Shown one piece after another: positions 9,373 to 17,410 of a stretch of DNA of 64,000 nucleotides. The notes beneath the pieces are model-generated. The model ran no database searches. It had not been told where the DNA came from and saw only the letters and a list, made by a program, of their open reading frames with translations. The stretch lies in assembly GCF_002778275.1 (NCBI RefSeq), contig NZ_NESG01000002.1, positions 186,001 through 250,000 of the forward strand, read 5' to 3'. The translations under genes were made by a program, and so were the position numbers. Each line of letters starts with the position of its first letter. Positions within the stretch are counted from its first letter, which is position 1. The DNA comes from Limnohabitans sp. G3-2. Lineage in GTDB: Bacteria; Pseudomonadota; Gammaproteobacteria; Burkholderiales; Burkholderiaceae_C.

Positions 9373-9981
9373 TCAGTAGTTGTTGTCACCACCGTAACCA
9401 CCACCGCCGCCTTCACGGCGTCCACCGCCGCGGGGACCGGCACCGTAGGGGCTGCGGAAACCGCCGCCACCGCCTTCGCCGCCGCCCTCACGACGGCCGC
9501 CGTAGCCACCGCCGCCTTCACGGCCGCCGCCGTAGCCGCCACCGCCTTCGCGGCCGCCACCATAACCACCACCACCTTCACGCGGCGCACCGTAACCGCC
9601 GCCGCCTTCGCGACCGCCGCCGTAGCCACCACCGCCGCCGCCATAACCGCCGCCACCGCCTTCACGACGGCCGCCACCGTAGCCACCGCCACCGCCACCA
9701 AAACCACCGCCACCCGAGCGTGGAGGACGTGCTTCCATGGGGCGGGCTTCGTTCACCACCGCATTGCGGCCACCCAAAGGCTGGCCATTCATGCCATTGA
9801 TCGCAGCTTGCGCTTCAGCATCGCTGCCCATTTCCACAAAGCCAAAGCCCTTGGACCGACCGGTGTCACGTTCCATCATGACTTTGGCGCTGGTGACAAC
9901 ACCGAATTCACTGAAGGCTTGTTCCAGATCGCTGTCACGAACCGAATAAGGCAGGTTGCCGACGTAAAGTTTATTGCCCAT
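9373..9981 (-). CDS. Glycine-rich RRM RNA-binding protein
   Basis: A 202-residue protein with one RNA recognition motif (residues 4-78) and a long low-complexity tail. RNP2 is LYVGNLPY at 5-12 and RNP1 is KGFGFVEM at 44-51, both with the aromatic residues that stack on RNA. Residues 88-202 are nearly all Gly, Tyr, Arg and Glu in repeats such as YGGGREGGGG. Bacterial RRM proteins of this kind are known from cyanobacteria and Proteobacteria and are often cold- or stress-induced; the role here is not known. It is transcribed towards the lptC terminator. A promoter-like site and a 5' stem-loop lie upstream (10094-10130). Confidence 0.9.
   Translation of the reverse strand: MGNKLYVGNLPYSVRDSDLEQAFSEFGVVTSAKVMMERDTGRSKGFGFVEMGSDAEAQAAINGMNGQPLGGRNAVVNEARPMEARPPRSGGGGFGGGGGGYGGGRREGGGGGYGGGGGGYGGGREGGGGYGAPREGGGGYGGGREGGGGYGGGREGGGGYGGRREGGGEGGGGGFRSPYGAGPRGGGRREGGGGGYGGDNNY
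9376..9717 (-). repeat. Tandem glycine-rich coding repeat of the RRM protein
   Basis: About 340 bases of GC-rich, internally repetitive coding DNA encode the tail of the RRM protein. The basic unit is roughly 30 bases (Tyr-Gly-Gly-Gly-Arg-Glu-Gly-Gly-Gly-Gly) with shorter variants. Such repeats expand and contract easily, so length may vary between strains, and short-read assemblies may be wrong here. Confidence 0.8.
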
Positions 9982-10093
9982 GAAAGGGACTCCTCAAAAC
10001 ACAGATATAAAAGCGATGGGGCTCCGACAACGCATTCGATAGACCTGAAAACATCTCATGAAAAGCGAAACTGATGGGGTCACCGCAAACAGA

Positions 10094-10130
10094 ACTTCCT
10101 AGTTTGCCACCAGGAAGTATCCGGATTATG
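10094..10130 (-). promoter_or_regulatory. Candidate -10 site and 5'-terminal stem-loop of the RRM gene
   Basis: On the minus strand CATAAT (10130-10125) is a good -10 hexamer; a start about 7 bases on would be near 10118. Exactly there begins an inverted repeat, ACTTCCT / AGGAAGT, with an 11-base loop (10118-10094). This predicts a roughly 136-base leader starting with a hairpin. I see no convincing -35. Confidence 0.4.
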
Positions 10131-10211
10131 AGAGAAAAAACCCAGCAAAATGCAAGAGGGAAACCCCCTTACACCCTCTGAAAACAGGGCTTGGCAGGGC
10201 GATGTGTTGTT

Positions 10212-11414
10212 TTACCAACTCACTTCGCGGTCCGGTGTGGCACTGATTTTGTGAATGCTCAAATCTGCACCGTCATATTCTTCTTCTTGGCTGAGTTTCA
10301 AACCCAGGGTCATTTTGAGGAGGCCATAAATCACCACACCACCCAACAAGGCCCAAGCGACACCCATGGCCGTTCCGATCAGCTGGGCTGACAAATTAAC
10401 GCCGCCCAAACCGCCCAAACTGCTCGTGCCAAAAATGCCTGCGGCAATGCCGCCCCAAGCACCACAAACACCGTGCAAGGGCCAAACGCCCAAAACGTCA
10501 TCGATCTTCCACTTGTTTTGCGTCAGGGTGAACATGACCACGAACAAACCGCCGGCCACCGCACCCACCACCAGCGCACCAAATGGGTGCATCAAGTCCG
10601 ATCCCGCACACACGGCCACCAAACCGGCCAAAGGACCGTTGTGCACAAAACCGGGGTCATTTTTGCCCATCAACAATGCGACCAGCGTGCCGCCCACCAT
10701 GGCCATCAAGGAGTTGACCGCCACCAAGCCGGAAATTTTGTCGAGTGTTTGCGCACTCATCACGTTGAAGCCAAACCAGCCCACGATCAAAATCCACGAA
10801 CCCAAGGCCAAAAACGGGATGCTGGAAGGGGGGTGTGCCGACACCTGACCGTCTTTGCGGTAACGGTTGTAACGCGCACCCAAAAGCACCACAGCAGGCA
10901 AAGCAATCCAGCCGCCCATGGCGTGCACCACCACCGAGCCGGCGAAATCATGGAACTCATCGCCCGTGACCGCCTTGATCCAGGCCTGCACGCCAAAGTG
11001 CTGGTTCCAAGCGATGCCCTCAAAGAAGGGGTAAACAAAGCCAACGATCACCGCGGTGGCAATGAGTTGGGGCCAAAACTTGGCACGCTCGGCAATGCCG
11101 CCCGAAATGATGGCCGGAATGGCCGCCGCAAAGGTCAGCAAGAAAAAGAACTTGACCAAGTCGTAACCGTTTTTGGCAGCGAGTTGCTCGGCGCCGACAA
11201 AAAATGTGGTGCCATAGGCCACGCTGTAACCGACCACAAAATAGACGACCGTGGACACCGAGAAGTCGACCAAGATCTTCACCAAGGCATTGACCTGGTT
11301 CTTTTTGCGGACGGTGCCCAACTCCAAGAACGCAAAACCAGCGTGCATGGCCAAGACCATGATCCCGCCCAACAATATGAATAGCGCATCCGCGCCCTGT
11401 TTCAGTGCTTCCAT
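10212..11414 (-). CDS. amtB: Ammonium transporter AmtB
   Basis: A 400-residue Amt/Rh channel for ammonium uptake in the inner membrane, with about 11 membrane segments. The twin pore histidines are visible in FAGSVVVH and WPLHG (His164 and His314 in this numbering). The C-terminal EYDGADLSIHK segment, which binds GlnK/PII in relatives, is intact. I prefer ATG 11414 because GAAGAG lies 6 bases before it; an in-frame ATG two codons upstream (11420) would have that site directly abutting it. There is no long N-terminal signal segment as in E. coli AmtB, and no glnK neighbour. It is divergent from the GDT1-family gene. Confidence 0.95.
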   Translation of the reverse strand: MEALKQGADALFILLGGIMVLAMHAGFAFLELGTVRKKNQVNALVKILVDFSVSTVVYFVVGYSVAYGTTFFVGAEQLAAKNGYDLVKFFFLLTFAAAIPAIISGGIAERAKFWPQLIATAVIVGFVYPFFEGIAWNQHFGVQAWIKAVTGDEFHDFAGSVVVHAMGGWIALPAVVLLGARYNRYRKDGQVSAHPPSSIPFLALGSWILIVGWFGFNVMSAQTLDKISGLVAVNSLMAMVGGTLVALLMGKNDPGFVHNGPLAGLVAVCAGSDLMHPFGALVVGAVAGGLFVVMFTLTQNKWKIDDVLGVWPLHGVCGAWGGIAAGIFGTSSLGGLGGVNLSAQLIGTAMGVAWALLGGVVIYGLLKMTLGLKLSQEEEYDGADLSIHKISATPDREVSW

Positions 11415-11598
11415 GACCATCTCTTCAGGAGTTTTGATTTAAATTGGTGCATAAAGGCCATTGCAGCCTTTGGCGCACCAAACCAAAGCAAGAAACAAGC
11501 CCAAATTGATGCATGCTAAGCTCCTGGGGCCTTGGGGCCCAAGATCACTCGCGTAAGATGGGTTTTTTGAATGCCGCGGCACACCGCACACACACCTT

Positions 11599-12162
11599 AT
11601 GGAAGCCTTCCTCGTCTCTACCGGCATCGTGGCCTTGGCCGAAATGGGCGACAAAACCCAGCTGTTGTCGCTGGTGCTGGCGGCTCGTTTTCGCAAGCCT
11701 TGGCCCATCGTGCTGGGGATTTTGGTGGCCACTTTGGCGAACCACGGCTTGGCGGGTGCGGTGGGCAGCTGGATCACGACGGTCATGGGACCGGACGTGC
11801 TGCGCTGGGTGCTGGGCGCATCCTTCATCGCCATGGCGGTGTGGATGCTGATTCCCGACAAACTGGACGACGATGAGGGCGACAAAGCCCCCCGCATGGG
11901 CGTTTTCCTGACGACGGTGGTGGCCTTCTTTTTGGCCGAAATGGGGGATAAAACCCAAATCGCCACCATCATGCTGGCCGCCCAATACAACGCGTGGCTC
12001 ATGGTGGTGGCAGGCACCACGCTGGGCATGATGCTGGCCAACGCCCCCGTGGTGTGGCTCGGCGACGCCATCACCCGGCGCGTGCCGCTGCGCATTGTCC
12101 ACTGGGTGTCGGCGGGTATTTTTGCCCTGTTGGGCAGCGCAGCCTTGATCGGCTGGGGCTGA
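11599..12162 (+). CDS. GDT1/TMEM165 (UPF0016) family cation exporter, probably Mn2+
   Basis: A 187-residue six-segment membrane protein with an internal duplication. Each half carries the family signature EMGDKT, at residues 15-20 and 114-119, which forms the cation path. Bacterial members such as MneA export manganese; others are linked to calcium. The acidic loop between the halves (about residues 86-96, rich in Asp) is typical. I looked for a yybP-ykoY manganese riboswitch upstream and did not find one, but a 13-base palindrome CTTGGGGCCCAAG sits at 11531-11543. The stop codon abuts the probable metX promoter. Confidence 0.88.
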   Translation: MEAFLVSTGIVALAEMGDKTQLLSLVLAARFRKPWPIVLGILVATLANHGLAGAVGSWITTVMGPDVLRWVLGASFIAMAVWMLIPDKLDDDEGDKAPRMGVFLTTVVAFFLAEMGDKTQIATIMLAAQYNAWLMVVAGTTLGMMLANAPVVWLGDAITRRVPLRIVHWVSAGIFALLGSAALIGWG

Positions 12163-12164
12163 TT

Positions 12165-12170
12165 TATACT
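12165..12170 (+). promoter_or_regulatory. Probable -10 element of the metX transcript
   Basis: TATACT, a strong -10 match, starts 3 bases after the GDT1-family stop codon. A transcript starting 6-7 bases downstream would begin at the first stem of the SAM-II riboswitch (12177). A -35 at normal spacing is poor; TTGATC at 12145 is too close. Confidence 0.5.
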
Positions 12171-12175
12171 TTCAT

Positions 12176-12241
12176 GGCGCCGATTTGCTCCAGCTTGCGG
12201 GCGCAGGAATGCTCGGCATTCCAAAATGCAGCTAAAGAGGC
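12176..12241 (+). promoter_or_regulatory. SAM-II riboswitch upstream of metX
   Basis: The stretch matches the SAM-II aptamer. Stem P1 is GCGCC (12177-12181) with GGCGC (12200-12204). The loop carries the conserved GATTT and TTGC segments. The 3' conserved strand reads ATGCAGCTAAAGAGG (12226-12240), close to the ATGTAGCTAAAAAGG of studied SAM-II RNAs. A short CTC/GAG pairing (12188-12190 with 12237-12239) could form the pseudoknot. An extra perfect 7-base-pair hairpin, GGAATGC/GCATTCC (12206-12222), is inserted before the 3' strand. SAM-II binds S-adenosylmethionine and represses methionine genes, which fits the metX-metW operon behind it. The family is known mainly from Alphaproteobacteria. 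Confidence 0.87.
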
Positions 12242-12248
12242 AGAGCCC

Positions 12249-12286
12249 AACCCGGTATCGCTTCTTGAGCGTCACCGGGTTTTTTC
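12249..12286 (+). terminator. Intrinsic terminator in the metX leader (riboswitch expression platform)
   Basis: A two-part stem: AACCCGGT pairs with ACCGGGTT (12249-12256 / 12274-12281) and, inside it, CGCT with AGCG (12259-12262 / 12268-12271). It is followed by a T-run to 12285. It begins 8 bases after the aptamer and ends 10 bases before the metX ATG, so SAM probably controls termination rather than ribosome binding. Confidence 0.85.
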
Positions 12287-12295
12287 ATTTTCGCC

Positions 12296-13453
12296 ATGAG
12301 TTTGATCGCCACGCCACAGTCGATGACCTTTGAAGCCCCTTTGCCTTTGCAAAGCGGTGCGTCCATCCGCGGCTATTCGCTGAGCTACGAAACCTACGGC
12401 ACGCTCAACGCCGACAAATCCAACGCCGTCTTGATTTGCCACGCACTCAACGCTTCGCACCATGTGGCGGGCGTGTACGCAGACCAGCCCCACAACACGG
12501 GCTGGTGGGACAACATGATCGGCCCGGGCAAGTCGCTCGACACCGACCGCTTTTTTGTGATCGGCGTGAACAACCTCGGGTCGTGCTTTGGCTCGACGGG
12601 CCCCATGCATGTGAACCCCGACACCGGGCGCGTGTACGGCGCGGACTTTCCGGTCGTGACGGTGGAAGACTGGGTCAACGCCCAAGCCCGGCTGCTGGAC
12701 GCTTTAGGCATCGAGCAACTGGCCGCCGTGATGGGCGGCAGCCTTGGCGGCATGCAGGCGCTGAGCTGGACGCTGCAATACCCCGAGCGCGTGAAGCACG
12801 CGGTGGTGGTGGCCAGCGCCCCCAACCTGAACGCCGAAAACATCGCCTTCAACGAGGTGGCCCGCCGCGCCATCGTGACCGACCCGGACTTTCACAACGG
12901 CCATTTTTACGCGCAGGGTGTGGTGCCCAAGCGCGGCTTGCGCATCGCCCGCATGATTGGACACATCACGTATTTGAGCGATGACGTGATGAACGAAAAG
13001 TTTGGCCGCGAATTGCGCCAGGCCGTCACGAACAACGCCACGGGCTACAAATATTCCACCCAAGAGGTGGAGTTCCAGATTGAAAGCTACCTGCGCTACC
13101 AGGGCGACAAGTTCAGCGAGTACTTTGACGCGAACACCTATTTGCTGATCACGCGGGCGCTCGATTATTTTGATCCGGCCCGCGCCTTTGGCGGTGACCT
13201 GTCCAAGGCCTTGTCGCGTGCCAGCTGCCAATTTTTGCTGGTCAGCTTCAGCACCGACTGGCGCTTCTCGCCGGCACGCAGCCGCGAGATGGTCAAGGCC
13301 CTGCTGGACAACCGCCGCGACGTGAGCTACGCCGAAATCGACGCGCCACACGGTCACGACGCCTTCTTGCTCGACGATGCACGTTACCTGAACGTGGTGC
13401 GCTCCTACTTTGACAACATGGCCACCGCATTGAACGAGGGAGTTCAAGCATGA
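12296..13453 (+). CDS. metX: Homoserine O-acyltransferase MetX
   Basis: A 385-residue alpha/beta-hydrolase-fold enzyme that acylates homoserine in methionine synthesis. The catalytic triad can be placed at Ser149 in GGSLGGM, Asp321 in FSTDWRFSP and His354 in PHGHD. The family contains both acetyl- and succinyl-transferases and sequence alone does not settle which this is. No ribosome binding site is visible: between the leader terminator and ATG 12296 there are only 10 AT-rich bases. metW overlaps its end by 4 bases. Confidence 0.96.
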   Translation: MSLIATPQSMTFEAPLPLQSGASIRGYSLSYETYGTLNADKSNAVLICHALNASHHVAGVYADQPHNTGWWDNMIGPGKSLDTDRFFVIGVNNLGSCFGSTGPMHVNPDTGRVYGADFPVVTVEDWVNAQARLLDALGIEQLAAVMGGSLGGMQALSWTLQYPERVKHAVVVASAPNLNAENIAFNEVARRAIVTDPDFHNGHFYAQGVVPKRGLRIARMIGHITYLSDDVMNEKFGRELRQAVTNNATGYKYSTQEVEFQIESYLRYQGDKFSEYFDANTYLLITRALDYFDPARAFGGDLSKALSRASCQFLLVSFSTDWRFSPARSREMVKALLDNRRDVSYAEIDAPHGHDAFLLDDARYLNVVRSYFDNMATALNEGVQA

Positions 13454-14034
13454 GCGACCCCCTGATCATGCAAGCGATTGCCCGCTTGGTGCCGCAAGGC
13501 GCGCGTGTGCTGGACTTGGGCTGCGGCGATGGGGCTTTGCTGGCCTACTTGCAACAACACAGGGGCTGCACCGGTTACGGCGTTGAACTGGACGATGCCA
13601 ATGTGCACGCCTGCGTCCAACGCGGCGTGAATGTGATCCAGCTGAACCTGGACGAAGGGCTGAGCCTGTTTGCCGACCAAACGTTCGACGTGGTGTTGCA
13701 AATCGACACGCTGCAACACCTGCGCAACGCCGAGACCATGCTGCGCGAGACCGTGCGTGTGGGTCGCGTGGGCATCGTGGCCTTTCCCAATTTTGCACAT
13801 TGGTTCAACCGCCTGAGTGTCCTGCAAGGCCGCATGCCCGTGACCAAACGCTTGCCTTACCAGTGGTACAACACGCCCAACATCCGCGTGGGCACCTATG
13901 CCGACTTTGGCGATCTGGCGCACAAAAACAATTTGCAGGTGGTGGACGCTTTTGGCCTGCAAAACGGCCAGGAAGTGCGCACCTTGCCCAACCTGATGGC
14001 CGGTACGGCCGTTTACAAACTGCAACGCCGCTGA
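13450..14034 (+). CDS. metW: Methionine biosynthesis protein MetW
   Basis: A 194-residue class I methyltransferase-fold protein. The SAM-binding motif I is [16 protein letters not shown] near residues 19-34, and a late NPN..HW-like stretch ([11 protein letters not shown]) is typical of MetW. In other bacteria MetW is needed for MetX activity, probably as a partner rather than as a methyltransferase. Its ATG overlaps the metX stop (ATGA), so the two are translationally coupled and both lie behind the SAM-II riboswitch. Confidence 0.95.
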   Translation: MSDPLIMQAIARLVPQGARVLDLGCGDGALLAYLQQHRGCTGYGVELDDANVHACVQRGVNVIQLNLDEGLSLFADQTFDVVLQIDTLQHLRNAETMLRETVRVGRVGIVAFPNFAHWFNRLSVLQGRMPVTKRLPYQWYNTPNIRVGTYADFGDLAHKNNLQVVDAFGLQNGQEVRTLPNLMAGTAVYKLQRR

Positions 14035-14035
14035 C

Positions 14036-15235
14036 ATGGCTGCAGCGCCCGGCACCCAGGGCACTGGCCCCCACAGCCCTTGGCTGATCGCCAATGTGCT
14101 CGCGCAAATTTCCTTTGGCCTTTTGGCCATGACCTTGTGCCTGCCTTCCATGCAAGAGTGGGGGGCCATTTTCAGCACGCCCCAAGCCGATGTGCAGCTG
14201 ACGTTCAGCGGCTATGTGGTGGCCTACGGCGCCTTGCAACTGGTCTACGGCCCTCTGTCCGACCGGCACGGGCGCCGACCCCTCTTGATGCTGGGCCTGG
14301 TGGTGGCGGGGCTGGCTTCTGTCATGGCGGCTTTGGCCAGCGACATGGCGACGCTGACCCTTGCCCGCGTGTTGCAAGGCGCAGGCAGTGCGGCCAGCAT
14401 GGTGGTCGGTCGCTCCATGGTGCAAGACCTGTTCAGTGGGCCGCAACGCACACGGGTCATGGCGTACATCGGCATGGCGCTGGGCATGTGCCCACCGCTG
14501 GCCACACTCATCGGCGGTCAGATCCATGTGCGCTGGGGCTGGCAAACCAACTTCGTGCTGTTGGCGGTGTTGGCGGCGCTGCTTTTGGTGGCGGCCTGGC
14601 TGGGCTTGCCCCGTGGGGCGCAAGCCACACCCGCAGGTGGCCACTGGCTGCGGGCCATGCTGAGCGCGTATGCCCGTCTGCTGCGCGAGCCGCGCTTTTT
14701 GCTGTATGTCGCCATCCTCGCCGCAACCACGGCCACCTTCTATGCCTTCCTGGCCGGGGCACCCATCGTGCTCAAGGGCTACGGCATCGGCCCCGACGGC
14801 ATTGGCTGGTTCATCATGGCCGTACCCGTGTCTTACATCCTGGGCAATTTCATGACCTCACGGCTGATTGCGCAGGCGGGCGAGTCTCGGGTGATGGCCT
14901 GGGGCCAAGCTCTGACGCTGGGCGGGCTGGTGCTGATGCTGGCACTGGGCTTGGGCGGTGTGCAGACGGCGCTGGCGGTGGCCTTGCCGCTGCTCTTGCT
15001 GGGCTTGGGCCACGGCCTGCTGAACCCGCCTGCGCTGGCAGGCACTGTGGGGGTGGTGCCCGCACTGGCCGGGTCGGCCGCTGCGGTGGCGGGCCTGATG
15101 CAGCAACTCACGGGCGCCACAGGCGGCTATCTGGTGGGCCTGGTGCCGCACGAAGGCGCGGTCAATCTGGGCTGGATGATGCTGGCCTTTGCCCTGACCG
15201 GCGCGACTGCGCAGTTCTTCCTGCGCAGGCGCTGA
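14036..15235 (+). CDS. Bcr/CflA-family MFS efflux transporter
   Basis: A 399-residue, 12-segment inner-membrane transporter of the drug:H+ antiporter-1 group. The motif A loop GPLSDRHGRRPLL is at residues 72-84 and a VGRSMVQDLF segment follows TM4, as in Bcr/CmlA proteins. The substrate is unknown. It begins 1 base after the metW stop and so is probably co-transcribed, placing it under the same riboswitch, although it has no evident link to methionine. It converges on the DUF2783 gene; a small GGCCGC/GCGGCC hairpin (15242-15256) lies between them. Confidence 0.9.
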   Translation: MAAAPGTQGTGPHSPWLIANVLAQISFGLLAMTLCLPSMQEWGAIFSTPQADVQLTFSGYVVAYGALQLVYGPLSDRHGRRPLLMLGLVVAGLASVMAALASDMATLTLARVLQGAGSAASMVVGRSMVQDLFSGPQRTRVMAYIGMALGMCPPLATLIGGQIHVRWGWQTNFVLLAVLAALLLVAAWLGLPRGAQATPAGGHWLRAMLSAYARLLREPRFLLYVAILAATTATFYAFLAGAPIVLKGYGIGPDGIGWFIMAVPVSYILGNFMTSRLIAQAGESRVMAWGQALTLGGLVLMLALGLGGVQTALAVALPLLLLGLGHGLLNPPALAGTVGVVPALAGSAAAVAGLMQQLTGATGGYLVGLVPHEGAVNLGWMMLAFALTGATAQFFLRRR

Positions 15236-15269
15236 GTGCACGGCCGCACAGCGGCCATGCTGCACGCCT

Positions 15270-15500
15270 TCAAGCGCTGGCCCGGGCCTTTTCCAGCGCC
15301 TCGCGCAGCACCTTCAAATCCCCAATGTGGTTGGCCAGCAGCAAGATCAAGCGGGCGTTGAGCGCCTCGCTGTCTTCGTCGCTCAGGCCTTGGTGGGCGT
15401 CAATCAGGTGCTCATAAAACTCATCGCCGGGAGAGAAGTCGCGGAAAAAGCGGCGGCCGGCTTCATGGAAGTGGGGGTCTGTGTTGAGGGGGGTGGTCAT
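15270..15500 (-). CDS. DUF2783 protein, partner of the FAD monooxygenase
   Basis: A 76-residue small acidic protein matching the DUF2783 pattern (FYEHLIDAHQGLSDEDSEALNARLILLLANHIGD). Genes of this family are usually found directly beside MhpA-like FAD monooxygenases, as here: it follows that gene by 18 bases on the same strand. The function is not known; a subunit or stabilising partner of the monooxygenase is a reasonable guess. It has two predicted helices and no cysteines or membrane segment. Confidence 0.85.
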   Translation of the reverse strand: MTTPLNTDPHFHEAGRRFFRDFSPGDEFYEHLIDAHQGLSDEDSEALNARLILLLANHIGDLKVLREALEKARASA

Positions 15501-15518
15501 GTCAGTCCTTGCTGCGTT

Positions 15519-17219
15519 TCAGGCTTGGCCGATGTGGCTGCCAAGGGCGCGGGCCAGGGCGGCTTGGAGCTGGGCGATGTCCAGCTGGCGCCAGCGGGCC
15601 AGCACATGCTGGTCTGGGCGCAAAAGGTAGGCGGTGCCGGGGCGCGCGTCATAGCGCTTGGCCACCAGACCTTGGGTGTCCACGAGGGAGGTCATGCCAG
15701 GGATGTTCAGGGGAGTGGGTGTGACGATGAGGGGGCTGACTTGGACAGGCTGGACATTCGCGCGCAGGGGGGCGCGCCCACAGGCAGAGGAAAGATCCGT
15801 GAGTTGCGCCATCACTTCGGGCGAAGGGGGGGCATCCACAAACCACAGCACCTGAAAGCCCTTGCCCACGTGGTCGAGCAACCAGGCGTCTTGCCCCTTC
15901 ACTTGCACGGGCGCATCGTCCATGGGTGCGCCGGGCACCATCTGGCCTTCGAAAGGCTCGGCGTCGGGCGTGTTGAGCACCGATTCGGTCAAGAAGGACG
16001 GCATGGACAAGCGGCCCGAATTGACCAGCTTGCGCGCAAACGGGTAATGCTTGGCCAGCGCCAGCACCTGGTTGCGAAAGGTCTTGCTGGTGCGGCTTTT
16101 GGGTGTGATGAAGTCGGTCGAGCGGGTCGAGTTCATGATGTTCTCGTCGGCCGCAAACTGGCGATCGTGTGCGTAGGTGTCGAGCAACTTCTCGCTGGCC
16201 TGGCCCTTGATCACCAAGCCCAGCTTCCACATCAGATCGTCCGCATCCTGAAAGCCCGAGTTGGCCCCGCGTGCGCCAAAGGGTGAGACCTGGTGCGCCG
16301 CGTCGCCCACAAACAGCACGCGTCCATGGCGAAAGTCGGTCATGCGGCGGCACTGGAAGGTGTAGATGCTGACCCACTCCAGCTCAAACGGCCGCTCGTC
16401 GCCCAACATGGCCTGCAGGCGCGGGATGACTTTTTCGGGCTTCTTTTCTTCCTCGGGGTCCGCGTCCCAGCCGAGCTGGAAGTCGATGCGCCAGACGTTG
16501 TTGCTCTGCTTGTGCAAGAGCACACTCTGGTTGGGGTGAAAGGGCGGGTCGAACCAGAACCAGCGCTCGGCGGGGTAGTCGGCCTTCATGATCACATCGG
16601 CGATCAAAAAGCGGTCTTGGAACACTCGGCCTTCGATGTCCAGACCCAGGTGGCGGCGAACGGGACTGCGCGCGCCATCCGCCACCACCAGCCAGTCGGC
16701 CTGGATGTCAAAGGTGCCGTCGGGTGTTTCCACCGTGAGGGTGGCATGGTCGGCCTCGCGCGTGACGGCGGTCACTTTGTGCTGCCAGCGGATGTCGGCA
16801 CCGAGTTCGAGGGCGCGCGCGATCAGCATTTCCTCCACGTGGTACTGCTGCAGGTTGATCATGCCGGGGCGCTTGTGGCCCGCGTCCGGCACCAGATTGA
16901 ATTGGTACACCTCGTCCTCTTCGAGAAAGGTGCGGCCAATGTTCCAGCTCACGCCCATGTTGCAGGCTTGGTCGGCAATGCCCAAACGGTCCAGGATTTC
17001 CAGCGAACGCTTGGCGTAACACACCGCGCGCGAGCCGACCGACACCGTCTTGTCGTCGTCCAGCACCAGCACCTCCAAGCCCTGCAAGCGGGCGTCGATG
17101 GCCGCGGCCAGGCCCACCGGCCCCGCGCCAATGACGATCAAAGGCTTGCGCTGTGGCGGGGTGGACATCAAGTCAGCAGGCGACTTGTAGGGATAGATCG
17201 GGTTGATGTAAGCACCCAT
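15519..17219 (-). CDS. FAD-dependent aromatic-ring monooxygenase (MhpA/PheA-like)
   Basis: A 566-residue class A flavoprotein monooxygenase. The dinucleotide motif GAGPVG is at 31-36, the DG motif VVADGARSP at 178-186, and the GD motif GDAAHQVSPFGARG at 305-318. The C-terminal thioredoxin-like part (about 430-560) matches phenol/3-hydroxyphenylpropionate hydroxylases. It should use NAD(P)H and O2 to hydroxylate a phenolic substrate; which one is unknown. ATG 17219 is chosen because GGAGA lies about 7 bases before it. It is divergent from a GntR regulator, and two dyads lie in the shared region. Confidence 0.88.
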   Translation of the reverse strand: MGAYINPIYPYKSPADLMSTPPQRKPLIVIGAGPVGLAAAIDARLQGLEVLVLDDDKTVSVGSRAVCYAKRSLEILDRLGIADQACNMGVSWNIGRTFLEEDEVYQFNLVPDAGHKRPGMINLQQYHVEEMLIARALELGADIRWQHKVTAVTREADHATLTVETPDGTFDIQADWLVVADGARSPVRRHLGLDIEGRVFQDRFLIADVIMKADYPAERWFWFDPPFHPNQSVLLHKQSNNVWRIDFQLGWDADPEEEKKPEKVIPRLQAMLGDERPFELEWVSIYTFQCRRMTDFRHGRVLFVGDAAHQVSPFGARGANSGFQDADDLMWKLGLVIKGQASEKLLDTYAHDRQFAADENIMNSTRSTDFITPKSRTSKTFRNQVLALAKHYPFARKLVNSGRLSMPSFLTESVLNTPDAEPFEGQMVPGAPMDDAPVQVKGQDAWLLDHVGKGFQVLWFVDAPPSPEVMAQLTDLSSACGRAPLRANVQPVQVSPLIVTPTPLNIPGMTSLVDTQGLVAKRYDARPGTAYLLRPDQHVLARWRQLDIAQLQAALARALGSHIGQA

Positions 17220-17274
17220 GCGTGGTCTCCGGCCTCGAAAAAGCACCTGTCGGTGCGACAGGCGGTAATTTACT

Positions 17275-17296
17275 ATAGATAAATCAGTTTACCTAT
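17275..17296. promoter_or_regulatory. Dyad operator candidate between FAD monooxygenase and GntR gene
   Basis: ATAGATAAA and TTTACCTAT form 9-base arms with a single mismatch around a TCAG centre. The minus-strand TATAGT at its edge could be the -10 of the monooxygenase promoter, so a bound protein would block it. The binding protein is not known; the divergent GntR regulator is the obvious candidate, although this is not its typical half-site. Confidence 0.45.
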
Positions 17297-17395
17297 CCGT
17301 AATTATCAGGCCGACGGTCTTTGACCGAAACCGCCTGCCCTGAACCCAGTTGACAGCAGCGGTGAAGAAGCCGCGCTATCCTCCAGACTTGTCTT

Positions 17396-17406
17396 TTGTA
17401 TGACAA
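17396..17406. promoter_or_regulatory. FadR-type GntR operator at the start of its own gene
   Basis: TTGTATGACAA is a perfect inverted repeat (TTGT-ATG-ACAA) and fits the TNGTNNNACNA consensus of FadR/FCD-subfamily GntR regulators. It ends 4 bases before ATG 17411, a position that suits autorepression. Confidence 0.55.
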
Positions 17407-17410
17407 GCAC

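Noticed and set aside
9376-9717. CRISPR-like regular repeats
   Set aside because: The repeats are in-frame glycine codons of the RRM protein with no unique spacers.
11421-11598. yybP-ykoY manganese riboswitch expected upstream of a Mn exporter
   Set aside because: The conserved core segments of that riboswitch were not found.
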